Part shown: positions 14,298-21,906 of the stretch, one piece after another
How positions within the stretch are numbered: the first letter of the stretch is position 1
Layout: each line of letters begins with the position of its first letter
Source of the DNA: Scalindua sp964437425
GTDB taxonomy: Bacteria > Planctomycetota > Brocadiia > Brocadiales > Scalinduaceae
DNA: 21,906 nt
NCBI GenBank assembly: GCA_964437425.1
Contig: CAYTGO010000050.1
Span: 1-21,906 of the forward strand
Direction: 5' to 3'
Notes under the pieces: model-generated
Told to the model about the DNA's origin: nothing
Database searches by the model: none
What the model saw: the letters and a program-made list of their open reading frames with translations, nothing else
Position numbers and translations under genes: made by a program

Positions 14298-14322
14298 ACA
14301 CTTTCTTATCAGAGAGTGTTTT
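14298..14322 (+). terminator. Candidate Rho-independent terminator after msrA
   Basis: ACACTTTCT (14298-14306) pairs with AGAGAGTGT (14311-14319) with one wobble pair and loop TATC, followed by TTT. The stem is AT-rich and the T-run short, so it is weak, but it is placed between msrA and serA as expected. Confidence 0.4.
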
Positions 14323-14383
14323 GCATTTAACACTTTTAACATTTTATTTCATAAAAACTTATTCTATTTAAAAGAGGTGAAGC

Positions 14384-16006
14384 TTGAAAGTCTTAGTTTC
14401 AGATAAAATGTCTCAGGATGGCATTGATGTGCTCGATGCAGCTGATGGGATTCAGGTAGTTTACAAAACTAATCTGAGTCCTGAAGATTTAATTAAAGAA
14501 CTTCAGGACACAGATGCACTCATCATTCGTTCTTCAACTAAAGTAACAAAAGATGTTTTTGCAGCAGTAAATAAATTAAAGATCATTGGTAGAGCCGGTA
14601 TTGGAGTGGATAATATAGATTGCAATACTGCCACGGAACGCGGTGTGATCGTTGTCAATACACCCAGTGGGAACGCCACTACAACAGCCGAACATGCTAT
14701 AGCAATGCTCATGTCTCTTTCACGCCATATTCCGCAAGCGGATAAAAGCATGAATGGGGGAAAATGGGAAAAGTCTAAATTTACCGGAATAGAAGTAACA
14801 GATAAGGTACTGGGAGTATTCGGGTATGGAAATATAGGCAAGATTGCTGCTGATCGAGCAAAAGGTCTCAAAATGAGAGTTATGGTCTTTGACCCTTTTC
14901 TAACCGCAGAAATTGCCGCAAAGAATGGAGTTGAGTTGGTTACGAAAGAGAAACTCTTTGAACGTGCGGATTATATTACTGTCCACGTTCCATTAAATGA
15001 TTCAACTCGCAACCTGATAAACAAGAACACAATAGAGACAATGAAAACTGGCGTTCGTATAATCAATTGCGCCCGTGGAGGAATCGTTAACGAATCTGAC
15101 CTTATTGAAGGGCTAGACTCTGGCAAAATTGCCGGGGCGGCGATTGATGTTTTCGAAGAGGAACCGCCTCCACAAGACAATCCTCTATTAAAGCATGACC
15201 GTGTTATTTGCACACCACATCTCGGAGCATCTACTGCGGAAGCACAGGTTAATGTCGCTGTTCAGGTCGCTGAGCAGATCCGAGACTTTCTAATTACCGG
15301 AGAAATACGTAATAGTATAAATTGCCCGTCTATTAGCTCCGAAATGGTTAAAGTTCTTAGTCCATACTTAAAACTTTGTGACAAATTAGGCTCCTTTCAG
15401 GGCCAAATACATCGTGAGAACCATGCTGAAATAAAGAAATTAACTATAAGCTATTCAGGCGCGGTCACCGATTACGACACAAATGCACTAACCTCTGCTC
15501 TGGTTTATGGTTTTTTGAATACAATTTCTGATGGATCCGTTAATTTCGTAAATGCACTCAGTGTAGCTGAGTCCAGAGGCATAGTCGTGGAAGAGAACGT
15601 AGTGCATCATGTACAGGATTTTGCGAATCAGATTACTCTTTCGGTTACGTGCGAAGAGAAAACCAATTTAATTGCAGGTACACTGTTTGGAAACAAAAAC
15701 TATAGATTTGTGCGCTTTAATGATTTCTACCTCGAGGTCATACCTGATGGCTACCTCCTGGCCCTTCATAATTACGACAGGCCCGGAGTAATCGGCAAAG
15801 CCACTTCAATACTTGGCAACCATCAAATAAATGTTTCTAGAATGCAATTGACTCTTGATAAAACATTTCAGCCGGGATCGAGTGAATCTTGCCTGCAGGA
15901 GGCGGTATCCTTTATTAACATTGATCAACCTGTCAATGAAGCAATACTGGAAGAGCTGATGAAGCTGGAAAATGTCATTACTGTGCATCAAATTGACTTA
16001 AACTAG
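14384..16006 (+). CDS. serA: D-3-phosphoglycerate dehydrogenase (long ACT form)
   Basis: SerA oxidises 3-phosphoglycerate to phosphohydroxypyruvate, the first step of serine synthesis. It has 540 residues, the long form. In order: substrate/N-terminal domain, NAD-binding LGVFGYGNIGKIAADRAKG, catalytic Arg in INCARGGIVNE, Glu in VFEEEPP, His in CTPHLGASTAEAQ, an intervening domain, and a C-terminal ACT domain from about residue 455 (LLALHNYDRPGVIGKATSIL). The ACT domain suggests serine or other amino acid control. The start is TTG at 14384 with GAGGTGA about 3 nt before, which is an unusually strong ribosome site for a TTG start. A run of short-gap plus-strand genes follows. Confidence 0.95.
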   Translation: MKVLVSDKMSQDGIDVLDAADGIQVVYKTNLSPEDLIKELQDTDALIIRSSTKVTKDVFAAVNKLKIIGRAGIGVDNIDCNTATERGVIVVNTPSGNATTTAEHAIAMLMSLSRHIPQADKSMNGGKWEKSKFTGIEVTDKVLGVFGYGNIGKIAADRAKGLKMRVMVFDPFLTAEIAAKNGVELVTKEKLFERADYITVHVPLNDSTRNLINKNTIETMKTGVRIINCARGGIVNESDLIEGLDSGKIAGAAIDVFEEEPPPQDNPLLKHDRVICTPHLGASTAEAQVNVAVQVAEQIRDFLITGEIRNSINCPSISSEMVKVLSPYLKLCDKLGSFQGQIHRENHAEIKKLTISYSGAVTDYDTNALTSALVYGFLNTISDGSVNFVNALSVAESRGIVVEENVVHHVQDFANQITLSVTCEEKTNLIAGTLFGNKNYRFVRFNDFYLEVIPDGYLLALHNYDRPGVIGKATSILGNHQINVSRMQLTLDKTFQPGSSESCLQEAVSFINIDQPVNEAILEELMKLENVITVHQIDLN

Positions 16007-16023
16007 TTGCGCCGGACTGTAGC

Positions 16024-16038
16024 TCTCATAAGATGAGA
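16024..16038 (+). repeat. Short hairpin between serA and the deaminase gene
   Basis: TCTCAT (16024-16029) and ATGAGA (16033-16038) are perfectly complementary with loop AAG. There is no T-run after it. It sits in the 47-nt gap between two plus-strand genes and might be an RNA processing or stability element. Confidence 0.25.
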
Positions 16039-16053
16039 CTTCTAAACTAACAT

Positions 16054-16566
16054 ATGGCTGATCACATTAAAGATAAAGAACCTGATGAAAGACCATCATG
16101 GGATGACTACTTTATGGAGGTTGCTAATGCTATTTCCAAGAGAGCGACTTGTGATCGGGGAAAAAGCGGTTGTGTAATCGCAAAAGACAGGCAGTTCATA
16201 GTATCCGGTTATGTCGGTTCCCCATCAGGTTTTCCACATTGTGATGAAGTTGGACACCATATTAAAAAAGTAACACATGAGGATGGCAGTGTTACTGAAC
16301 ACTGTATGCGTACTGTCCATGCAGAACAGAACGCTATATGTCAGGCGGCTAAGATAGGTGTTTCAATATCAGGTGCTACTTTATATACCAGAATGACCCC
16401 ATGCAGAACGTGTGCAATGCTTCTTGTCAACTGTGGTATTAAGAGGGTTGTTTGTGAACGGAAATATCACCAGGGAGAAGAGTCTGAAAGACTCTTTAAG
16501 GAAGCGGGTATCGACTTGGTTTATAAATATAACGAACATCAACAATATTCTGACAACGTTGAATAG
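16054..16566 (+). CDS. dCMP deaminase-type zinc enzyme
   Basis: A 170-residue member of the cytidine/deoxycytidylate deaminase fold. Zinc ligands and catalytic Glu are in H89AE91 (TVHAEQNAICQAA) and PC117RTC120 (MTPCRTCAMLLVNCGIKRVV). The early sequence SWDDYFMEVANAISKRATC with RGKSGCVIAKD and SGYVGSPSGFPHCDEVG is typical of dCMP deaminase (ComEB-like). This enzyme makes dUMP for thymidylate synthesis. No Shine-Dalgarno sequence is evident. It lies 47 nt after serA and is probably co-transcribed with it. Confidence 0.9.
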   Translation: MADHIKDKEPDERPSWDDYFMEVANAISKRATCDRGKSGCVIAKDRQFIVSGYVGSPSGFPHCDEVGHHIKKVTHEDGSVTEHCMRTVHAEQNAICQAAKIGVSISGATLYTRMTPCRTCAMLLVNCGIKRVVCERKYHQGEESERLFKEAGIDLVYKYNEHQQYSDNVE

Positions 16567-16649
16567 CCACAGCTTCACTAATAACTTTCTGGTTTCATAA
16601 TATTATGCTGGGATTTACAGGTTAACAATACAACCAAGGAGAAATATTC

Positions 16650-17225
16650 ATGAAAAAATCATTAGGAGTGAAGACTCTGGCATGTCCTACACCCCTCTGG
16701 GTAGTGGGTACATACGATGGTGAAGGAAAGCCTAATGTGATGACGATTGCCTGGGGAGGCATTTGCTGTTCAAAACCTCAGAGCGTTAATGTATCATTGA
16801 GAAAAGCTACTTATTCATACAGTAATATTATTGATAGAAAAGCATTTACTATAAATATACCTTCTGAGAAGTATGCTAAAGAGGCTGATTATTTCGGGAT
16901 TGCCACAGGGAGTAAAACAAATAAATTTGCTGATACCGGGCTTACTCCTGTAAAGAGCGATCTGGTTGATGCTCCTTATGTAAGCGAGTTCCCATTAGTC
17001 CTGGAATGTAAAATGACACATAATACAGAAATAGGGACACATACCCTGTTTGTTGGTGAAATTATTGATGTCAAAGCCGATGAATCTGTGCTTGGAGAAG
17101 AAGGACTGCCTGATATTAATAAAGTCTTGCCTGTCCTTTTTGCTCCTGAAGTCCGCACATATCATGGAATCGGCAAGACTCTGGGAAAGGCATTTTCTAT
17201 GGGTAAAGAGATAAAACAGAAATAG
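16650..17225 (+). CDS. Flavoredoxin-like flavin reductase family protein
   Basis: A 191-residue protein of the FMN-binding split-barrel flavin reductase-like group. Family features are the start MKKSLGVKTLACPTPLWVVG, KPNVMTIAWGGICCSKPQ, VSLRKATYSYSNI, FTINIPSE and TNKFADTGLTP. Such proteins bind FMN and carry electrons or reduce flavin in anaerobes. A strong AAGGAG lies about 9 nt before the ATG. It is 83 nt after the deaminase gene, so it may have its own promoter. Partner and exact reaction are unknown. Confidence 0.88.
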   Translation: MKKSLGVKTLACPTPLWVVGTYDGEGKPNVMTIAWGGICCSKPQSVNVSLRKATYSYSNIIDRKAFTINIPSEKYAKEADYFGIATGSKTNKFADTGLTPVKSDLVDAPYVSEFPLVLECKMTHNTEIGTHTLFVGEIIDVKADESVLGEEGLPDINKVLPVLFAPEVRTYHGIGKTLGKAFSMGKEIKQK

Positions 17226-17264
17226 TAGCTGGCAACCACGACCACCCACTCATCCGGATATATA

Positions 17265-17696
17265 ATGTTAAAGAAAATTAATCACGTTAATATCGTTGTC
17301 AGCAATCTGGAAGAGACAAAGGCTTTTTTTATTCAACTTGGTTTTGAAATCGGAGATGAATCCGGGTTGTCCGGAGAGTGGATATCTTCAATAGTTGGTC
17401 TGCCTGATGTCAACGCCAGATACGTAACATTGTCATTGCCCGGTACTGAAACAAACCTGGAACTGATCGAGTACATCTCTCCACCATCTGGAAAAGATTC
17501 AAACATGGACAAAGCAAACCAGATTGGATTTCGTCACATTGCATTTGAAGTCGATGATATTGAAGATGAAGTTTGCCGAATGAAGGATAAGGGGATTGAA
17601 TTTTTAAGTCCAATTCAAACTTACCCAAAGACCGGAAAACGCTTGGCTTACTTATGGGGGCCGGACAGAATTCTATTAGAATTAGCACAGTATTGA
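17265..17696 (+). CDS. VOC (glyoxalase/bleomycin resistance) superfamily protein
   Basis: A 143-residue protein made of two beta-alpha-beta-beta-beta modules. Likely metal ligands are His7 (INHVNIVV), Glu in LELIEY, His in FRHIAFEVDD and Glu in LLELAQY, the pattern of metal-using VOC enzymes such as lactoylglutathione lyase and methylmalonyl-CoA epimerase. Reaction not assignable from sequence. It follows the flavin reductase by 39 nt and precedes the cupin gene by 8 nt, so these are very likely one operon. Confidence 0.85.
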   Translation: MLKKINHVNIVVSNLEETKAFFIQLGFEIGDESGLSGEWISSIVGLPDVNARYVTLSLPGTETNLELIEYISPPSGKDSNMDKANQIGFRHIAFEVDDIEDEVCRMKDKGIEFLSPIQTYPKTGKRLAYLWGPDRILLELAQY

Positions 17697-17704
17697 ATCA
17701 AAAA

Positions 17705-18025
17705 ATGGATATCAGGAATATATTCTCAGACATACAGAAACAAGCCCCTGATGAAGTTTTAGAAACGGTCCTACAGACTGGTCAATTCAAGATTGAGAGA
17801 ATTATTTCCCATGGCCATGCTACCACTGAAGGAGAGTGGTACGATCAAGACAGGAACGAGTGGGTACTGGTGTTAAAAGGAAATGCCGGTCTGCAGTTTG
17901 AAGGTAACGATAAAACAGTTATCATGAAAACAGGTGATTATCTCAACATACCCCCACACAAGAAGCATCGGGTGGAATGGACTGATCCGGAAGAAGAGAC
18001 TGTCTGGCTTACAATTCACTACTGA
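17705..18025 (+). CDS. Small cupin-domain protein
   Basis: A 106-residue single-domain cupin. Motif one includes HGHATTEGEWYDQDRNEWVLVLKG, and motif two is GDYLNIPPHKKHRVEW, with the usual His/Glu/His metal-ligand positions. The frame is open to 17654, inside the VOC gene, but I chose ATG 17705 (MDIRNIFSDIQ), 8 nt after the VOC stop. Function is unknown; small cupins may be enzymes or binding proteins. It converges on the DUF3786 gene with a 9-nt gap. Confidence 0.85.
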   Translation: MDIRNIFSDIQKQAPDEVLETVLQTGQFKIERIISHGHATTEGEWYDQDRNEWVLVLKGNAGLQFEGNDKTVIMKTGDYLNIPPHKKHRVEWTDPEEETVWLTIHY

Positions 18026-18034
18026 GAGCTGTGC

Positions 18035-18808
18035 TTACTCCACAAATATTTTGACAAACCACTCAAGGAGATACGCAAGATATTCAATGTCTATATATGC
18101 GTCTGCATTTCGGTCTACATACAGTTTACAACTGGCAGAGTACTCGTCATCTGCTTCCCAGAAGCACATATACATTGGTACGCGTGGTAAAAGATTAAAT
18201 GAGCAAACGTAATCTGCCTTCAATTTTCCACTGGTCTCTGTACCTTCCATCTCATTACATCGAGAAACCAGTCCACTCAGATCGCTATTGAACTTTTCTG
18301 AGATTTTATCTTCTGCATTTTTTTGAAAAGCTTTTGAATGTGATGCAGCATCGGGGAAATGCCCCATAGAGACCCAATTACCGGTTAATGGTTCGTTGCC
18401 TTTTCTACGAACATAATCATAGATAATGATTTTTGACCATGAATGCTGGCAATAAGAATCGTTATCGAATAAGCCCTCATTACGAACCTCATATTCCTTG
18501 TTCATCATTTTGAGCTTTATAACCCCTCCACCATCTCTATTCTCGTAATCCCCACCTATGGCATCAGCAGCCTCTTTGAGGTCAACACTTTTAACCTCTT
18601 CTTCCAGCTCCTTGCTTACACGTTTGTAATTATTCTCCATAGTAACAACAGACTCTTGCTCTATAGATTCTTCATTTTCCTGCTTAACATATGGACATTC
18701 AGGCATCTTTCTCTGTGCACTCTGTACTTTCAATGCAAACGCCATGCACGTAGCTTCTCCGCATTCTCCACAGTTTGTTCCCGGTAGTTTCTTATATATT
18801 TCAATCAT
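18035..18808 (-). CDS. Fe-S cluster plus DUF3786 protein
   Basis: A 257-residue protein. The N-terminus has an RnfB/corrinoid-protein type [4Fe-4S] motif LPGTNCGECGEATCMAF with Cys13, Cys16, Cys21 and Cys38 (ECPYV). The C-terminal part matches my memory of DUF3786, a domain seen mostly in anaerobes (WSKIIIYDYVRRKGNEPLTG, then GHFPDAASHSKAF, and LPRVPMYMCFWEADDEY). The linker is rich in Glu and Lys. Function unknown; a redox or corrinoid-related role is conceivable from the cluster domain only. It is third behind the symporter and DUF3311 genes. No clear Shine-Dalgarno sequence. Confidence 0.8.
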   Translation of the reverse strand: MIEIYKKLPGTNCGECGEATCMAFALKVQSAQRKMPECPYVKQENEESIEQESVVTMENNYKRVSKELEEEVKSVDLKEAADAIGGDYENRDGGGVIKLKMMNKEYEVRNEGLFDNDSYCQHSWSKIIIYDYVRRKGNEPLTGNWVSMGHFPDAASHSKAFQKNAEDKISEKFNSDLSGLVSRCNEMEGTETSGKLKADYVCSFNLLPRVPMYMCFWEADDEYSASCKLYVDRNADAYIDIEYLAYLLEWFVKIFVE

Positions 18809-18855
18809 TTAATCTACAGACACGAATTTCACAGTTTAACACTTGCTAAAGTATT

Positions 18856-19059
18856 TTATTCATCATCACCGGCAAACAGATACCAATATCGCTGAAAGAA
18901 GATTGCAGTAGCTATTGCATATGATAATGTGATACAGAGACTATAAAAAGCCCATAAAGGGAACCCAAAAAGATTACTGGTTCTGAATTCTGAAAAAAAC
19001 CATGGTACCGATAAAATAAGAAGTAAAGCTGAAATACAGCATAGCCTGAACTTTGTCAT
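18856..19059 (-). CDS. DUF3311-like small membrane protein, symporter partner
   Basis: A 67-residue protein with two hydrophobic segments and the pattern VPWFF...NLFGFPLWAFYSLCITL, resembling DUF3311 proteins. These are commonly encoded beside SSS-family Na+/solute symporters, as YhdT is beside PanF. Here the order is symporter first, then this gene after 65 nt. It is probably a subunit or stabiliser of the symporter. Confidence 0.75.
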   Translation of the reverse strand: MTKFRLCCISALLLILSVPWFFSEFRTSNLFGFPLWAFYSLCITLSYAIATAIFFQRYWYLFAGDDE

Positions 19060-19072
19060 CTTTTTATATATA

Positions 19073-19086
19073 AAAGGTTAACCTTT
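19073..19086. repeat. Perfect palindrome AAAGGTTAACCTTT
   Basis: A 14-bp perfect palindrome in the 65-nt gap between the symporter stop and the DUF3311 start (14-27 nt before that ATG). On the minus strand it precedes AT-rich sequence. It may be an operator or an RNA element; unknown. Confidence 0.35.
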
Positions 19087-19124
19087 ATAAGTATTAAACA
19101 ATATACATTATTTGTTTCTGTTGT

Positions 19125-20597
19125 TCAATAAGCTGTAGAGGATCTCTTACGTGTTGAAAGAATTGCAACTGTTGTAAAATTGGCTGCAAGGCCCCATACG
19201 CCGGCATGTATACCCCAGGGTTTTGGCACAATAGGTATGCCAAAATTTTTAGAGAACATTATAAACAGAGTTACACCGATACCTACTGATAGACCTGACA
19301 AAATTGTTCTGCCAGATAGTGACTTAATATGCAATCCCAGGAAAATGGCTGGCGCCACCTGACAGAGCACTTCAAGTTTCATCTCAGTCAATCTCCATAT
19401 TGTCTGCGGGAGGCTGGTAGCAAAGTACGCCATACACGCCATTATTCCCCATGAAAATATCTTGCCGGTACCGGTAAGGTGGGATTGTGAAGCTGTAGGC
19501 TTTATCCGCCTGTATATATCTTGTGTAAAAAGAGATGAAATCGCCAGAAGTGCGGAATCCACAGTAGACATAATTGCTGCAACTGCTGCGGAAAGAAAGA
19601 GTATTATAAAAAACTTTATTCCGGGAATATGCATAGCCATATCGTTCAGCAGTAGCATTGTAATCTCTTCACTTCCTTGTTTATCAAGCCCCGGAAACCT
19701 GTTCATACCAACCATACCCACTATAATTAGAAAAAAAGTAGTCACAAAAGGCATAAAAATCATGATCTGAAATGATCGCTTTAAAGTCTTGGAATCCTTT
19801 GCGGCATATATGCGCTGAATAGCCTGAGGATAGATTGATATACCAAAAAATATGATTATTATCGTGCTGAGCCACAATCGCTTTTGTGCAAAATCAGGTG
19901 GATGCCACATCTCAGAACGTGATGAAACGAGCTTTTCTGCTACTGCTGATATTCCACCATATTGATACTCTATACCCCAGAATATAAATATACATCCAGC
20001 TATAAGTAGAATACCCTGAATCGCGTCAGTCCATGCAACACTTCGCATACCACCAAGAGTCTCATAGATAACCATAATCAGAGACAGTGCTATTATTCCC
20101 TGTACAAAAGTTACATGTCCTCCTGTTGTTGTTTCAACAATATAGCCGATCGCTTTTAGATTGGTTAGTATATAACTCCCGACTGTTATTATGCAGACAA
20201 TAGTGATAAAAATTGTCAAGACAGGAGATTGATACCGATGCTCTATGTAGTCTCCTACAGTAATAAATCTGTTTTTCTTTGAAAGGCGATGAAGCTTTGG
20301 AGCATATATCAAATATGCACCAATGACAGACATCATAAACGTAACACTTACAATAAATGCGTAGCCCTGTCGATATGATTTACCAGCCATTCCTATCAAC
20401 GTGTTGCCACTATATTGAGTTGCATAGAGTGTTAAAAAAAGTACAAAAAGTCCCATGCTCCGCCCACTCAAATAAAAGTCTGCCAGGGAGTCTTCTTTAC
20501 GCGCCATTCTGCCTACAACACCTATCAGAAGTAGAGACACCAGGTACGCACTCATAAATACAATACCTGTTGTGTCAAGAAGTGGTATATTTTTCAT
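19125..20597 (-). CDS. SSS-family sodium/solute symporter
   Basis: A 490-residue integral membrane protein with about 13 hydrophobic segments. It has the SSS start pattern DFYLSGRSMG, then TQYSGNTLIGMAGKSYRQGYAF, KLHRLSKKNRFITVGDYIEHRY, and the family signature region around YETLGGMRSVAWTDAIQG. It imports an organic solute with Na+. The substrate (pantothenate, proline, acetate or other) cannot be decided. ATG at 20597 is preceded by AGGAT. The DUF3311 partner and the DUF3786 gene follow on the same strand. Confidence 0.93.
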   Translation of the reverse strand: MKNIPLLDTTGIVFMSAYLVSLLLIGVVGRMARKEDSLADFYLSGRSMGLFVLFLTLYATQYSGNTLIGMAGKSYRQGYAFIVSVTFMMSVIGAYLIYAPKLHRLSKKNRFITVGDYIEHRYQSPVLTIFITIVCIITVGSYILTNLKAIGYIVETTTGGHVTFVQGIIALSLIMVIYETLGGMRSVAWTDAIQGILLIAGCIFIFWGIEYQYGGISAVAEKLVSSRSEMWHPPDFAQKRLWLSTIIIIFFGISIYPQAIQRIYAAKDSKTLKRSFQIMIFMPFVTTFFLIIVGMVGMNRFPGLDKQGSEEITMLLLNDMAMHIPGIKFFIILFLSAAVAAIMSTVDSALLAISSLFTQDIYRRIKPTASQSHLTGTGKIFSWGIMACMAYFATSLPQTIWRLTEMKLEVLCQVAPAIFLGLHIKSLSGRTILSGLSVGIGVTLFIMFSKNFGIPIVPKPWGIHAGVWGLAANFTTVAILSTRKRSSTAY

Positions 20598-20737
20598 TAT
20601 CTATCCTATTTGATAAAAGAATTTTACTTTTTTAAGAGAGACAACTTACCATAATTTCTTAATTTAGAAAAGAGATGATTAAGGAAATTACATGTTAGAT
20701 CCTTCCTGAAGTCAATAAATTACAGCTACTAAATGTT

Positions 20738-20766
20738 TTGTTTTGATTTGTGTCATTTGATACAAT
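20738..20766 (+). promoter_or_regulatory. Promoter with extended -10 for the ABC transporter unit
   Basis: TTGTTT (20738-20743) and TACAAT (20761-20766) are 17 nt apart, with TGA directly before the -10 giving an extended -10 (TGATACAAT). The predicted start near 20773 is about 100 nt before the ABC GTG codon and 2-3 nt before the ATG of a 33-codon ORF. Confidence 0.5.
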
Positions 20767-20775
20767 CCCTTGAAG

Positions 20776-20877
20776 ATGAAGTATGACATATTGATGGCTC
20801 TTATTTCAGCAACTCTCAAAGGCTTATCAAGCTGTTTGTTAAACAGCAAACTCTCTGCGGTGAGAAGAACACTGTGA
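20776..20877 (+). CDS. Possible 33-residue leader ORF overlapping the ABC gene
   Basis: ATG at 20776 (MKYDILMALISATLKG) runs to TGA at 20875-20877. The stop overlaps the GTG start of the ABC gene in the arrangement GTGA, typical of translational coupling. It has no Shine-Dalgarno sequence and starts 9 nt after the -10, so it would be leaderless. A hairpin lies within it. The peptide is mainly hydrophobic with a basic end (AVRRTL). It could be a coupling leader peptide, or a chance frame. Confidence 0.35.
   Translation: MKYDILMALISATLKGLSSCLLNSKLSAVRRTL
20831..20847 (+). repeat. Perfect hairpin just before the ABC gene
   Basis: GCTGTTT and AAACAGC pair perfectly over 7 bp with loop GTT, ending 26 nt before the GTG start and 11 nt before the GGTGAG ribosome site. 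It is not followed by T residues, so it is not a terminator. It may control translation or RNA decay. Confidence 0.4.
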
Positions 20878-21906
20878 ATAATAAGAAAATAATTCAGATA
20901 AAGAATCTTAGGGTTACCTACAAAGGCCTTCTGGAAGAGGTTGTGGCTGTGGATGGTATCGATCTTGATCTCTATACTGGTGAAGCGCTGGCTATTGTCG
21001 GTGAAAGTGGTTCCGGAAAAAGTACTGTAGCTTACTCTTTAATGGGTCTGCACGACAGTAAACGTGTAAACGTCGAAGGTGAAGTCCTGTTTAATGGACA
21101 GAATATACTGAATAACTCTACATCCCAATGGCAGTCTCTGCGTGGTAATGAGATCTCTATGATATTCCAGAACCCTATGAGTAGTCTTACCCCCTACCTT
21201 ACAATCGGTAAACAAGTGATGGAGCCTGTTCTAAGACATACTTCAATATCAGTCTCTACTGCCCGGAAGAAAGCACTTGACCTTCTGAAAGAGGTTGAGA
21301 TCAGTGATGCAGATAAAATCTTCGACATTTACCCTCATCAGCTTTCAGGTGGCATGAAACAACGTGTAATGATCGCATCTGCAGTTTCAGCACAACCTAA
21401 TGTTCTGATCGCCGATGAACCATCAACGGCGCTTGATGTTATTATCCAGGCAAAAGTTCTCAGCTTGATGAAAAAAGAACTCGTCAAGCGTGGGATGTCG
21501 CTGGTTTTTATCACACATGATCTCAGTGTAGTTGCGGGTCTTTGCGATCGTGTTGTAGTGATGTATCAAGGCAAGGTTGTTGAGTCTGCTCCGGTAAAAA
21601 AACTGTTTGCAGAGCCGGAACATGAATACACAAGGAAACTCCTCGCTGCTGTTCCCCGTGTCGATAAGAGAGTTGATACCCTGACAACCGAAGAACAAAA
21701 CAGGAAGGCAGAGGAGAATGGTGCCGGTATCGTTCCTCCATCAAGAAATGAATCGATTATATCCATAAAAGATCTGCATGTTGAGTTTAAAAAGAGAAAA
21801 GGTATTTTCTCTTCTAAGAAAGAGATTACAAAAGCGGTAAACGGAGTGAGTCTGGAGTTATACAAGGGTGAAGTGCTCGGGCTTGTGGGACAGAGCGGCT
21901 CAGGTA
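20874..21906 (+). CDS. Dipeptide/oligopeptide-type ABC transporter, fused double ATPase (3' end cut)
   Basis: The cytoplasmic ATPase of an Opp/Dpp-like importer. The first nucleotide-binding domain is complete: Walker A GESGSGKST (43-51), Q-loop FQNPMSSLTP, signature LSGGMKQR (157-164), Walker B VLIADEPSTALD, H-loop FITHD, and the oligopeptide-family tail YTRKLLAAVPR. A linker of about 45 residues leads to a second domain (ISIKDLHVEFKKR), with its Walker A (GQSGSG) at the last bases of the window. It is therefore a DppD-DppF fusion, as in YejF. Start GTG 20874 with GGTGAG upstream. Permease and binding-protein genes, if any, lie beyond the window. Confidence 0.92.
   Translation, partial: MNNKKIIQIKNLRVTYKGLLEEVVAVDGIDLDLYTGEALAIVGESGSGKSTVAYSLMGLHDSKRVNVEGEVLFNGQNILNNSTSQWQSLRGNEISMIFQNPMSSLTPYLTIGKQVMEPVLRHTSISVSTARKKALDLLKEVEISDADKIFDIYPHQLSGGMKQRVMIASAVSAQPNVLIADEPSTALDVIIQAKVLSLMKKELVKRGMSLVFITHDLSVVAGLCDRVVVMYQGKVVESAPVKKLFAEPEHEYTRKLLAAVPRVDKRVDTLTTEEQNRKAEENGAGIVPPSRNESIISIKDLHVEFKKRKGIFSSKKEITKAVNGVSLELYKGEVLGLVGQSGSG

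Noticed and set aside
17654..17704. Cupin protein starting inside the VOC gene
   Set aside because: The extension is a +1-frame reading of the VOC 3' end; MDIRNIF at 17705 is a better start, with the cupin fold intact.
1..21906. Mobile elements, CRISPR arrays, tRNA and rRNA genes, integration scars
   Set aside because: I saw no transposase or integrase frame, no array of regularly spaced repeats and no tRNA-like cloverleaf in the intergenic gaps. This was by reading only; tRNAscan-SE and Infernal runs would settle the RNA question.

Overview
The window is AT-rich bacterial chromosome, densely packed on both strands with housekeeping and accessory metabolic genes. I see no insertion sequence, prophage, CRISPR array, rRNA or tRNA. 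The best lineage clue is a divergent hopanoid side-chain pair (hpnG/hpnH), together with a class 1B PyrD/PyrK pair, a DUF3786 protein and many Fe-S proteins. This suits an anaerobic, hopanoid-making bacterium of low GC. An anammox-type planctomycete (Brocadiales/Scalindua-like) is my best guess, but it is inferred from gene content only.

Layout: (1) 1-2342, minus strand: ruvC, then a consensus promoter with a leader containing a 13-codon ORF, then argB and argD (cut by the window edge), which are arginine biosynthesis steps. (2) 2405-4260, minus: a two-gene metal unit, a ZIP transporter followed by an SO_0444-type Cu/Zn efflux permease. (3) 4511-6251, plus: pyrD-pyrK, overlapping, making a class 1B dihydroorotate dehydrogenase; trpD converges on it. 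(4) 7373-8257, plus: a COG1313-type radical SAM protein whose promoter lies so close to its ATG that the mRNA should be leaderless. (5) 8265-11001, minus: hpnG-purE-mtnA-lipoprotein operon, divergent from hpnH at 11309. HpnH adds the adenosyl unit to the hopane skeleton and HpnG removes adenine. A UPF0104 flippase-like membrane protein converges on hpnH. (6) 13342-13686: a gap with a possible 44-codon leaderless gene and palindromes. (7) 13687-18025, plus: msrA, then serA, a dCMP deaminase, a flavoredoxin-like protein, a VOC protein and a cupin. (8) 18035-20597, minus: Na+/solute symporter, DUF3311 partner and DUF3786 Fe-S protein. (9) 20738 to the end, plus: a promoter, a 33-codon ORF overlapping the next start by GTGA, and a fused double-ATPase peptide-type ABC protein cut by the window edge.

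The idea most worth testing is the linkage of hpnG and hpnH with mtnA. MtnA opens 5-substituted 5-deoxyribose-1-phosphates, the chemical class that phosphorolysis of adenosylhopane by HpnG would produce. It could therefore act on a hopanoid, or alternatively salvage radical SAM by-products. A second theme is initiation without leaders: several plus-strand ORFs lack a Shine-Dalgarno sequence and have a good -10 box 8-13 nt before the ATG.
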